From assembly GCA_030248295.1 (NCBI GenBank), contig JASANH010000630.1:62001-126000 (forward strand): a stretch of 64,000 nucleotides of DNA, in the 5' to 3' direction. This document shows positions 46,101 to 56,170 of the stretch, piece after piece. The translations under genes and the position numbers were made by a program. This DNA comes from Mesodorylaimus sp. YZB2_4 (Eukaryota > Nematoda > Enoplea > Dorylaimida > Dorylaimidae). The notes below the pieces were generated by a model. The model worked only from the letters and a program-made list of their open reading frames with translations, ran no database searches and was not told the origin of the DNA. Position 1 is the stretch's first letter; every line of letters starts with the position of its first letter.

Positions 46101-47004
46101 GTAACTTTTGTTTTATCGATTATCTAGTGATCTGATAAAAAATCGCATGTAATATTTATACCCCTTTTATAGACCTCGAAGTTTTCTATGACTTTTATAC
46201 GGGGGTCGAGGATGTTGGGAGCTAAAAATTGTAGTAATAATATGAGTTATGGCCTAACCCGTTGCTTATTAGCATAAGTCTCACTTATGCGTCTCACCAG
46301 TTTTGGCCCTGTGTCGTTCTTTGGTTCATGTCGGTGCCTTTTCCTACTCACTCTCTGTTGCTGCTTGCGCCGAGAACGGCCGCTTCCTCCTCGTGTCTTG
46401 TCTTCCCCTATACCAAAGACCGGGTCAGACCCGTGGCGAGGTAGGATACCTACACGACAACAATAGACTGTAGACTTCTTATTGTTAGTGTCATGCGTGC
46501 CAGGTTACTCCGACCATGTCTCCCCAAGGTCCAGGGCGAAAAAGAATTCACAAGTACCCATGCACTTTTCATGGTAAGAAGTGTGCATGAGATACACATG
46601 CCTGTTCAATATGCATGTGACTGGCACTTATGGCTTACACGCATGCAAACTGCAAACTAAAAACCATGTATTTAATCAGCTGTTTCAAGTATTATCGTCG
46701 TGATTTTGTAACTGAATGCTCATCGCAGAAAAAAAGATTCGATTCCCGCCTGGAAGCTGTATGAAACATGTTTTGGTTTTCTTCGCGTCTGTACCCTCTA
46801 CTGTAGACACAACAGGACGAGGCAAGCCCCGACACCTCGTCAAGGCTCCAGAAATCAGGTCAATCCCAAAGTGACATCGTGTGACAAAGACCAGAATGCA
46901 AGATAATGTGCAGTCGGATATCTCTTAGATACAGAAATTTCATACACGTTTCATCATTGAATGACGACAACCGACACTCGACACTCGCACGACCAAGAAT
47001 TACA
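43144..47004. other. No gene recognised
   Basis: I found no supported exon or RNA gene in this 3.9 kb. A purine-rich GAAAGAAAG tract lies near 45325-45355. Short ORFs here lack family motifs and splice context. Confidence 0.4.
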
Positions 47005-48018
47005 TTATCCAAAGCGCAAGCTTCTCAAAATTCTTTTACGAAATTGCTTATTTAAACCGAATGTGATATATAATTCGCCCAAGTCAGACAGCTCGACAAT
47101 CATGTCCATAATTGGTGCTGCCACACCTGTCGCGCACTCAGAGAACCACGGTGACATGTACTGGCCAGCGTAATAGGCCGTTTCTACACCAACCGATATA
47201 AGTTGAAAAAATGATTGGCACAATGTCAATAAATGCAGAATTGTTTCTTTCTCTCGCCGTCGCTTCTCCGATTCTGAACTTTGTATACTTATTTCAGCTA
47301 CCTTTTTATTTCTACTTTGATATGATTTCAAGAGCAGTAAATTCAGAATAATTAATGCGAGTATTGCAAAAACTCGCACGAAATTTCTCACATGGCCAAG
47401 AAATGTTGGTAAAAATTTTTCAACATCCTTTTCAAAGATATAAATTGAATAATAATCATTTTCTGGCACCACTGAGAAAATTAATTCTTCCACATAGCAT
47501 GTCATAAGGCTTATAATAAAGCATATACCTAAACCAATAAATTGATGTCGTTTTTGGTTAATTTTCCGATATTTGACGGGTTTCGACATGGCGAAAACGC
47601 GGTCAGCTGCCATGCACACTGATAAGAGTAAAGAAAGTGTGAAGAACAGACTAAAACTGGCGTGCACAAAGTGTGCAGCATACCACATGAGAGGGTAGGA
47701 CCTCCTGTACCACATGAACCCTTGGGTACCCCCTTCAGCGCCAGACAAGAATTTCACAGTAAGAACCAATGAGACAAAAGATTGCTGCTCCGCAAATTCG
47801 CTCAGAGTGCAAAATATTTGATACATATAGGCAGTGTCGCTTTTATATTCTTTATAGAAAGCGATCAATAAAAGTATGTGGCCTGGTGTGCCCAGGATAA
47901 AGTGAAGCCAAGTAACGATTGAATAAGCAGCAAAGTTAACATTCGAAAATAATTGATTGAAATAAACTGAATTATCGCAGTAAGAAACATTAGTCTGATT
48001 TGTTCCATTCATCGACAT
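47005..48018 (-). CDS. Orphan seven-helix GPCR, 337 residues
   Basis: A single coding exon starts at ATG 48018, seven bases after a good acceptor (CCACTTTCAG, exon start 48025), so a non-coding 5' exon is likely. N-glycosylation sites (NGT, NQT, NVS) fill the N-terminus. Seven hydrophobic segments follow: TM1 ~32-55 (YSIVTWLHFILGTPGHILLL), TM2 ~72-92, TM3 ~110-135, TM4 ~155-175, TM5 ~208-230, TM6 ~255-275 and TM7 ~283-310. The DRY position reads ADR (CMAADRVFAMSKPVKYR). TM7 lacks NPxxY (ELYITFGLNKQFRKRIL). It resembles divergent invertebrate peptide-receptor-like orphans such as those expanded in nematodes. It is not obviously a close paralogue of the receptor at 10902. Confidence 0.78.
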   Translation of the reverse strand: MSMNGTNQTNVSYCDNSVYFNQLFSNVNFAAYSIVTWLHFILGTPGHILLLIAFYKEYKSDTAYMYQIFCTLSEFAEQQSFVSLVLTVKFLSGAEGGTQGFMWYRRSYPLMWYAAHFVHASFSLFFTLSLLLSVCMAADRVFAMSKPVKYRKINQKRHQFIGLGICFIISLMTCYVEELIFSVVPENDYYSIYIFEKDVEKFLPTFLGHVRNFVRVFAILALIILNLLLLKSYQSRNKKVAEISIQSSESEKRRREKETILHLLTLCQSFFQLISVGVETAYYAGQYMSPWFSECATGVAAPIMDMIVELSDLGELYITFGLNKQFRKRILRSLRFG

Positions 48019-48450
48019 ACTGAACCTGAAAGTGGCAAAATAATTCGATTACGTATTTTTATAGCTCGTGACTGGCATGAATAGGGTAGATTATATATTA
48101 TGAAAGCAGTACTTTTGCTCTTGCCCAAGCCCCCGTCGTGCTCTCACAGGGTCAAGGCAAATGAAGCTCATTTTCCCAGGGCAGCTACTGTGCGCGCCTC
48201 AGCCTCCACCTCGTTGAGAAGATATCGTGTGCCTGGGATTTCCCGATTAGCAGGCTGACTTGTGTTCCACTCGCTTCCGTCAACGATTACGGTACAGACA
48301 GCTTGGATGGCCCTGCATTCGAGACTAGGGGAAGAAAACAGTCGCAAAAACCCTCCACCCCAGTTTCACTATTGCATTGACAAGTGACAGTCTGGCTAGT
48401 AAATAATTATATTCAACCAAAATTTTGAAATCGACCAGCTTTGTCTCTGG

Positions 48451-49249
48451 GTGCCGGTGTCATGACGTAATGTTTCCTGGACGGACACATTACGATGTCG
48501 AAATGTGTCCGACCAAAACAGACATTGTTTCTCCTCCATGACAACACGTTTGCCTTTTGCAAGCTTTTTATTGGTTGTGTCTATATACTTATGCCACTAC
48601 CCTGTAGTTACTGTAGCTTGTCTCGGGCTTCCAAATTCATCCCTGTGTTTGATAAAGATCACACTTGTAAATAATCAGCAATCAGGTCAGTACTGATTGA
48701 TATACGAGTATATGCTTCTGAATAACTCATTAGTATCAGTACTAGTTCACACTTTGCTGTAGCATATACTGCGCTCTACCACACTGTACAAAAAAGAAAA
48801 AAATTATTCCAGCGTTCTGGTGCCACTTGAGATGGACTGCTAAGTCTTTTTGGTACAGTAAAGTCAGTCAGTCAGTCAGGTGTTACAGCATTCTTGTTTT
48901 TAAAATGTCCAACAAGCCTTTTGGATGAGGAGCTCGTCAAACGGGGCGATGTATCACAACTTATCAGCAGAGATATAAAGTCATTAATAAGCACCCATTC
49001 CAGGTTCAGTGCACTTCGACTATGCCTTTGCTCTTTTATAATTCGACCTTTTGTGTGAGGCTTTTGGCGAGTCCTTCATTTGATTTCCCTAATTTAGCAA
49101 GCGGACACATTTCGATGACCCCGGACTTATTACGACAGGGGGTGACCCCGTCGTAATAAGTCCGCCGGACACATGACGATGTCGAAAAGCGTCCGCCCGG
49201 ACGCATTACGATCCGGTCACTTTTTGACGCGACACCGGCAAGCAATGTC
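48451..49249. mobile_element. Non-autonomous TIR element with CGGACACATTACG repeats, copy B
   Basis: This is the inverted counterpart of the element at 22076. It runs from GTGCCGGTGTCATGACG to GCGACACCGGCAAG with the same subterminal repeats and the same AT-rich interior in reverse order. It carries a local (GTCA)n expansion near 48866-48880 absent from copy A. High similarity of the two copies suggests relatively recent movement. Confidence 0.85.
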
Positions 49250-51496
49250 AGGGTGCCGGACAAGCGCATGTTTAGTCGTTTATAAGTGAGTGGTTCTGAC
49301 AAGATAAACAGCCTGTTGTCAGAATATCAAAAAATTTTGACAGCCCTCAGTCAGCTTAGTCAAAGCTCAAAGAGAAAAGTCGTAAAAGAGAAGTTGTAAA
49401 ATCAACTCGATCAGTTTTCTTTGAAAACGAATGCAATTATTATGAGGTAGCGGGAGCGACGATGGTACGCCTAGTGCTGAAGAAAAGTTTACCGTCCAAG
49501 AATCAATTTTGAAATCGACGACTCTGGTCCGATTTGCGGACCCCTACTCTACAGTATGGGGTCCACACTTGAAGGTGTTTTTGGTCGATATCTCCCGAAC
49601 CGATTAAAATACCGCGAAGTCCCATTGTAGGGTTCTCGAGTACAATGTCCCACATGCTGGGGTCAAATTTCATCAAAATCCGTCAAACGGTGCCCGAATG
49701 GCGCCGAATGAACAGGGGGAGTGAAACTTAGATAGTTTCAGCGTATTCGTAAATTTCTTCCCACTTGTCTTGCCTCGCTTCTTTCGCATTGAGCATTGTC
49801 CAGCCATCCGGAAAGATAATCCTTCGCATTCTTGATTTTATTTATAATCAATACTTTTACCGGATTTGTGACAAGTGACCAGTGACAAGTTTAACTGAAG
49901 GTGCGTTTCGAGTCCGACGAAGGCGACTGTCAGTCAAAACAACCGCATCCGTGTATGAGACGACCAAGCAAAAAAGGAGGTTTTTCATAGGCCCAATACA
50001 CCTGCAGTGTTTAGGTGGAGCCAAAGCGGGAGAAATATTAGAGGGAAACTGTTTAAGGTGCCAAATGACCTGCGGGGGGGGGGGGGGACCTGAATGAGTA
50101 TTTAGGCGGAACGAATGAATAGTACGACGACTTGCAATGTGCTATCGTAGCTTCTAGCCTGGTAGATTATGCATCTGCCTCTAACGCCAGGGCAAGGTGC
50201 GCACTTTTGACTCACGCTGATAAGCGTTTGGTGATGTGGTGAAACATGAACAGGAACAGGCCTGTAGAGAAATAATTAGGGATTTCATCAATGTGAAATA
50301 AGGCATACATATATTCCCATACAGAGGAGAAAGACACTACGGTAGTCATGTATGACCTGTTTTCTTTGGGAATATACGCCCGCCACGTAGCCGCATAGTG
50401 CCGCGTGTACATTCCCAAAGAAAACAGATAGTATGCACCTACATACGAGCATGCTTTTCCGGAATTGGAGATTTGCAAGACAACTTTGCCAAGTAGAGTA
50501 GATGACAGGTGGCTTCCCATTACATGTTTTCCTATTGTGCCTTCCTCTTTCAACGACTTTATAATAAAAAGCTACAGATCATTTTTACAGTGTGTCCACG
50601 CCTATGGCAATGCAGTCAGCACTCTGGTCACGTCTGCAGTATCAAAACAGAAGTTGCCTTCAGAAATTAGAAAAAGCTGCATTTAGTTTTCATTTGCTAG
50701 TGTTCGATCGGATTTGAGTTGAGTTTGAAACCCAGTGCGAATCCTGGAACAAGGCTTTTTGGTAACGTTATTATTATATAAACTGTTGCGTCTGAATATG
50801 TTAAGTGGCATAAGAAAACACCAGTGTACAGTATAAAGTCAGGCACAAGAATTCTTACCTTGAAGCGTGCGATTCGACCCCGTCGTACTGCTTTAGGCCG
50901 AAAAATGACAGTGAAAAAGAATGATCGAATTGTGAGGACGAATAGGAATAAAAGTGCACCGAAAACGAGCCGAAACGACAATGGCGTAAGGCCTCATTCC
51001 TGCTTGTGTTTCATTACGGTATCCAATACCTATTGAGCTCACGGGAGCTAATTATATCGAACAGTCGTCGGAGACAGCCTGCCCTCCATGGATAGGAGGC
51101 CACACTGTTCCTTCCCCTCCGTGATTCCATGGTTCTACAGACACACTTCATCTCTTGAATGACAAAAATGGGAATTTTCTTGCAGTGATTGCATGGCTAA
51201 CTGTACATATTACGTATTTGCTCAAAACGGGCAAAAGGGCATCATGACTATAGACGAGAAAGGCCCTAAAACAGGAAGTATTAGACAACTATTGTCCTCG
51301 GGCGAACAGTCTGCTCGGGCATTACATTTTACAATGGACAGGCCTTTGTGATTTATTGGCAGATGGGAATAAAATCGCTAAAAAGTGTCGACTAAATTGC
51401 ACTGAGCATTGTAGTCGGTCGGCACGGAGGGGGGGGCGGGGGGTGGCAGGGCGAAGGACATGAAACGGGATGCCAAGGGGTGAAATGCTGCATCTG
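49250..51496. other. Gene-free stretch with a hairpin
   Basis: No coding exon is supported. It contains the hairpin at 50357-50427 and a poly-G run at 50074-50087. A frame near 50860-50975 (-) ends at a good GTAAGA donor but has no start or acceptor. Confidence 0.4.
50357..50427. repeat. Hairpin inverted repeat
   Basis: CTGTTTTCTTTGGGAAT (50357-50373) pairs perfectly with ATTCCCAAAGAAAACAG (50411-50427). The flanking ATACGC/GCGTGTAC extends the stem, leaving a loop of about 23 bases. It could be a MITE core or, if transcribed, a precursor-like hairpin. Confidence 0.7.
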
Positions 51497-51872
51497 CTAG
51501 AAGGGCGCAGTGGTTCGGTGTCTGTCTGAGCACAGCAAAAGTTGGTAGCGAGCGGCTGGGCTTATCCTGGGTTCAGTTCCCAGTGACGGAGGTCGATTTG
51601 TGAACCATACATCCTCGCTAACCTTGCATGCTAGACCGTGGACGACCCATCCAGTACCTATGAGTGGAGAGACGGAGGCCAAAGGAGACAGTCTCGACTG
51701 TCAATAACGGACAGGGTTCACAACGAGTCCGCCATCGGCCGAGGAAGCCGGTGTCCAGTCCAGGATGCCCTTCTGTGAAGATGCTCCTAGTGAAGACGCG
51801 CAGAGGGGCGCTGCTGTGTGTTGTCCTCGCACAGCCATGCTTAGAAGGTGGTTGCTGGCCAGCTACAGCAAA
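51497..51872 (+). mobile_element. tRNA-derived SINE, copy 3
   Basis: This is the most complete plus-strand copy. The A-box-like GCAGTGGTTCGGTGTC is near 51507, and the B-box-like CTGGGTTCAGTTCCCAG is at 51567-51583. The shared body follows: GGAGGTCGATTTGTGAACC, GGAGAGACGGAGGCCAAAGG, GGAAGCCGGTGTCCAGTCC, AGGATGCCC and GGGGCGCTGCTG. It ends near an A-rich CAGCAAAATG. Confidence 0.8.
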
Positions 51873-53112
51873 ATGAATTAGGCCAAAAAAGTAAAACAAT
51901 CTGTTGGAAGGGAGGAGTCTAGTACCAGCTATTGCGTTGCAGCACATTCCACCCCGAAAGAAGAGCTGCTGACATAATACCGCTGGTCGTGAGCTAAGCG
52001 GAGAGAATATTCTTCACTAACACCTGTCTTTCCTTTGCCAAGATATGTCAAGTAGGGCTCACGTTGAGTGAGTAGAGGAGGCCCTGGAGTGGTCATTTGT
52101 TCAGTTTTAAATGAGTAATTAGATCGATAATAGGTGTCTGACGTGACATTTGAACTGATGAACTGGACTTGAATGACAATGGAGCAGAATATATTTCATC
52201 AAAACAGAAATAAAAACCTGAAAGAAAAGAAAATTTTACAGAATTTGGCCCGCATTCGCCATTTTTCTGTGCCATTTAATTCCTATGTGTACGCTTGCGT
52301 ATGCATGTCTTGCGTTCATCAAAATATTAAAATATAATTTGAAATAATTGTCTAAAATATCAAGTCGTGAGTCACGTATTTAAAAATGCATAGCGGTCAA
52401 GATATACTGTCGCCAAAATTTAATCTGTGTCCGTCCAGTAATCCATTCGTCACCTGTGCGATGACAGGCACAACGCAGTGTGTTGTCCAGCGTAATGTCG
52501 TCAATATGGACAGTTTTTCAAGACTTGCAATGCTACAGTACGCCATACTTATTCGTCTGCTTGCTTGACTCGAAGGAAAATTTTAAACTTGGCTGACCCA
52601 GGGACCGGCCCATTTTCCTCTGAATTAACAGGAAGCCTTTGCTGACACACTACGAAGATATTTCTAAGGGGCCAGCGGAGAATTCATTGATGACTGTTAG
52701 TTTTTACCAGGTATCAGGGACCCACTGCGTCATTTCATATATTTCAAAATTTTCCTATTTTTTGACAGCTCATAATTGCTTGTGAGGGGTACTCTTAAAC
52801 GAAAAACGGGAAGGGGGGCAGTTGTGATCTCATATATATGCTGTAGGTAGGTACAGTGGATAACATTTTCAATATATTTTCTTGTTCTGTAAAGCTTATT
52901 ACAGCTAAGTTTGCGTTGCAGATAAATATTTATTTCTTTGTACATTTCATGCGGTATGTATATTTTTATGCATGCACATGTTCGTATACGCATATATATT
53001 ATATTCCAATGTATATTAATATAAAATGTATTTAAAACATACTGTATCGCTATCTTATAGCAAATAGCATACTGTGCCATTTATCATTTGATGAAGAAAC
53101 TAATAATATATA
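51873..53112. other. No gene seen
   Basis: AT-rich intergenic sequence with only short open frames; no splice-supported exon or RNA gene was found. Confidence 0.4.
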
Positions 53113-53848
53113 CAGTCGACACCACTTAATTGCATATCGGATAATCGCATGAATCGCTTTATTGCATAAAATTTTTAAGTTCCGATTCTTTTCCTATACC
53201 CGCTATGTTAAAAATCTTCGCATAATTGAATATCGGATAAATGCATAAATCGAATAAACGCATAGCCTTCAACAGAACGACGCATATGCTACATATGCAT
53301 TCTGCCATCGGATAATTGCATAGCGCCATCGGATATTCATATAACGAGCTTCTCAATTTCCCACGGTTCCAGTTTCAGATTAGATTAGATTAGAAAATCG
53401 ACGCCGTCATTTAGTGGTAACATTCATTGTCAATTCCAGTTCTTTTCTGGAAGTTCGATCTTTGCGTTCGCCATGGCGGCATCGACCAGTCAAATTCATA
53501 GTTCAAAAAAACGCAAGGATTTAAGTTTGAAAGAAAAAATTGAGGTTATTGATAAGTCTGAACAATGATTGAGTCAAGCTGAAATCGCGAAACAGTTTGG
53601 AGTATCCCAATCCCAAGTCAGTCAATAAGCAAACCTTGTTGGAACAATGGTCATTGAGAGTTTTTGCGAAAATACTGAATTTAGCATAATGTGCTTGAGC
53701 AAACCAAGCTAGCTTTCATCGCTTAATCGAATAACTCATCCATATATGCATATTTTGCAAATATCCGATGTTTCGGATAAATGAATAAACCGGTTAATTG
53801 CATATAAAATTTTGGTCTGGAGGCTGTGCAATTAAGCGGAGTTGACTG
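53113..53848. mobile_element. Tigger/pogo-family DNA transposon, deletion derivative with TA target duplication
   Basis: The terminal inverted repeats CAGTCGACACCACTTAATTGCA and TGCAATTAAGCGGAGTTGACTG are each flanked by TA, the mariner/pogo target. ATCGGATAA-type motifs repeat inside both ends. From ATG 53473 the frame gives a CENP-B/pogo N-terminal helix-turn-helix: KKRKDLSLKEKIEVIDKSEQ, a TGA at 53566-53568, then LSQAEIAKQFGVSQSQVSQ and a stop. The catalytic DDE domain is absent. It is an inactive remnant, since only the DNA-binding region remains and it is interrupted. Confidence 0.9.
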
Positions 53849-54010
53849 TATACGTGAGGAAAAAAGAGTATAAGTAAGTATATAAATATCTATTATAAAC
53901 TGCAGTCATATTTTACTCAATATTATCATACATGGGACCGCGGGTGTCTCCCAATGTAAAGCTGTGCCATCAATATTCGACGTAAAAAATAATTAATATT
54001 ATAAGGCTCG

Positions 54011-55273
54011 TTATCCTGTCTGTCGATGTTTAAGTAGCCAAACCACATTTTCCAGAGTCATCACCAACAAGGCGATGCCGTAAAATATAGAGCATAAATA
54101 AACGAAAGCTATGAGCGAGTCCAGCTTAATATACGACGCGCCTACGGAATTATACTCGCAATTGGCCGCATTAAAGCCGCGTTTGGCCACCAAGGTGCCA
54201 TAATTATGCATAGCATGCAAGTACATATTGACTCGCCTTCGGTCCAATTTCCTACTTTGAATCGTCTTTTTAGATATAACAAAGTAGACTGGTTTAGCCA
54301 ATTCTTCTCGCTCCATTTCGAATTTCCAAAGACAGTATTCTGGACACGAACTTTCAGTTATTTTCTCACTGCCGAAATATACCAAAGTGGGGTCGAGGGT
54401 CAGGCGGCGACATAACTCGTTTACTTTGGGTATAAAACTTAGGGCATTCATCTCGACGACGGCATTGCGCAGGTTCTTGACGCTGTCATAATTAGTTTCA
54501 TTCAAATTATTCAACATTCTCCATCGATCAGTGTCTTTCCTTTCCAGGACCATCCTCTTCTCACCTCTCCGAATTTGGTCTGCCAAGTCAGTTATGCTGG
54601 TGAAAGGATCAGTTACACTGGCCGAATACAGCATGGCTTTAGTATTCGAGTTGTATATGGTAAATAAAAGAGCAAATACCAAGAAACAAGCTTCGTGCAC
54701 CCTGCGAGTAATATAATACTCATCGTGGCCACTGGATCCATGATGACTGGAGAGTGGGCGAAACACGCTGGTCACTTTACGCAAGTGGCCTTTACTGACC
54801 TTTTCAATGACCAGGTGCACCGCGAGAAGTATGATCAAGATACCAATCATGGAAAGCCATACTTCAGATGAGAACAGACCGATCCAGAAATCCACTGGAT
54901 TCTGACTACTCAACGAAGCATCTGGTTGTTTAGTGAGGAGCACATCCACACTACGATATAGCATGGACGTGGCATAGACACGATGTATCAATTTGTCGTC
55001 CAATGGATGGCCAAGAAGATACACGTCGATGGCACCTTCTTCCATGGCTGCCCAAACTTTGCCGATAGCTGAGAAAACTGTGATATTGAATGGCTTCCCA
55101 GTCCATAGAAGTTGCAAGTAGTAACCCGTAAGACGAAGACGCCAATCGGGGCAATTTAGCAGAGCGCGGCTAGAAGTCAAGCAAGCGGCTGGGAGGCCCT
55201 CGACGAAACCCAACCTGAGGACGTTTTGTGCGGCGGAAGAAGATGTAGGAGATGGTAGGACAGTGGAATTCAT
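54011..55273 (-). CDS. Divergent ionotropic glutamate receptor/IR-like channel subunit, 420 residues
   Basis: A continuous frame runs from ATG 55273 to a stop at 54011. Residues ~18-125 look like lobe S1 of the ligand-binding domain (LRLGFVEGL; GKVWAAMEEGAIDVYLLG). M1 is ~137-157 (VWLSMIGILIILLAVHLVIE). A second membrane segment is ~192-220 (ACFLVFALLFTIYNSNTKAML), followed by the conserved post-M3 pattern DPFTSITDLADQIRRGEK. S2 spans ~230-375 and the last helix is ~383-405 (LDSLIAFVYLCSIFYGIALL). This is the M1-pore-M3-S2-M4 order of the iGluR/IR family. The canonical SYTANLAAF of M3 is absent and there is no amino-terminal domain or clear signal peptide. An acceptor-like TTTTTCAG lies 15 bases upstream of the ATG and the frame stays open through it, so an upstream exon may exist. 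Confidence 0.75.
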   Translation of the reverse strand: MNSTVLPSPTSSSAAQNVLRLGFVEGLPAACLTSSRALLNCPDWRLRLTGYYLQLLWTGKPFNITVFSAIGKVWAAMEEGAIDVYLLGHPLDDKLIHRVYATSMLYRSVDVLLTKQPDASLSSQNPVDFWIGLFSSEVWLSMIGILIILLAVHLVIEKVSKGHLRKVTSVFRPLSSHHGSSGHDEYYITRRVHEACFLVFALLFTIYNSNTKAMLYSASVTDPFTSITDLADQIRRGEKRMVLERKDTDRWRMLNNLNETNYDSVKNLRNAVVEMNALSFIPKVNELCRRLTLDPTLVYFGSEKITESSCPEYCLWKFEMEREELAKPVYFVISKKTIQSRKLDRRRVNMYLHAMHNYGTLVAKRGFNAANCEYNSVGASYIKLDSLIAFVYLCSIFYGIALLVMTLENVVWLLKHRQTG

Positions 55274-55547
55274 TTTTCTGGCTCCGCCTTCTGAAAAAGA
55301 GGCTTCCTTCGGTTATCTCATCTCTCTCGGTTCTTATGTCATTTGCTTACGCGAACCCTCTTGCAAAGGAGTCAGGGCAAGCCAGCTCGTTAGGACCTAC
55401 AGTACTGTATGTGGGTACCTTGCGTGTATGCGTGGTTTTGCACAGCGCGGCCATGATGTGCGAAGAAACGAGTGGTGTGTGTATTACATATCTGTCGGCG
55501 GCTGTGCTACTGCCTATAGTCAGCAACTATCATGGATAGAGCCGCGG

Positions 55548-55965
55548 CGGCTCAGTTGTTTAGGCAGTGGTCCCGCATTGCTTGGACCATCAACCCTGAC
55601 CAGGAGGCCGCAGTTCTGTTCCCGCTAGGGACGGCCCGTTCTCAGAGTGGGAACCGGTCTTCGACGGCAGTTTAGTAAGTCCGTCGCTGGCCTCGCACAC
55701 CTGGCTCTGGGCGACTCACCCGGTACCGTCATGTGGCGGGCGCCGAACGAGTAGAGAATAAGGAAACTGCTTCCCAAACACCAGTCGGGAAGGTCCCTCC
55801 CTTCTCGCCCAGTATCATCCTTGGATGCTGGTGCTGGCACAGGATGCCCTCGTGTGGAGGTGCTCCAAGTGGAGACACACACAGGGAAGCTGCCGTGAGA
55901 GCTGGTCACCTCACGGCCTCGCCTCGCTTATCATATCATGACTGCTGGCCGGCTATAGGCGAAGT
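55548..55965 (+). mobile_element. tRNA-derived SINE, copy 4 (divergent)
   Basis: The A-box-like GGCTCAGTTGTTTAGGCAG and B-box-like CGCAGTTCTGTTCCCG begin the element. The body has GACTCACCCGGTACCG, CACAGGATGCCC, GGAGGTGCTCCAAGTGG and GGAAGCTGC in family order, ending GCTGGCCGGCTATAGGC. It carries private changes in the middle third and is the most diverged copy. Confidence 0.65.
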
Positions 55966-56091
55966 TTCCACGGAACCCCACTTTATAGGTAAAGTTCCGT
56001 GGGGAGCTGGGACGGCACAGGGCCCAACCCACAAAAATTTAAAAAAAACTCTCATGGATACGGCTCATTAATTGGAAATCAAGATATGTCC

Positions 56092-56170
56092 GCCAGATCT
56101 TGAATCTTTAGCGGGAGTCGAACCCCAGCCTCTAGGACATTACCTGCCGATAGGTATACGCTTTGTGTTT
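56092..56170 (-). pseudogene. tRNA-like pseudogene or SINE head with a perfect B box
   Basis: The minus strand contains GGCTGGGGTTCGACTCCCGC, an excellent T-arm/B-box, preceded by GCCTGGTAAACACAAAGCG as a possible D-arm. I cannot close an acceptor stem, so a functional tRNA is unlikely. Confidence 0.4.

Noticed and set aside
50860-50981. Hydrophobic minus-strand frame ending at a GTAAGA donor
   Set aside because: There is no ATG in frame before an upstream TGA and no credible acceptor, so I do not call a gene.
55252-56071. ORFs of 95-121 residues upstream of the receptor-like gene
   Set aside because: Part overlaps the receptor 5' end in another frame and the rest is SINE sequence.
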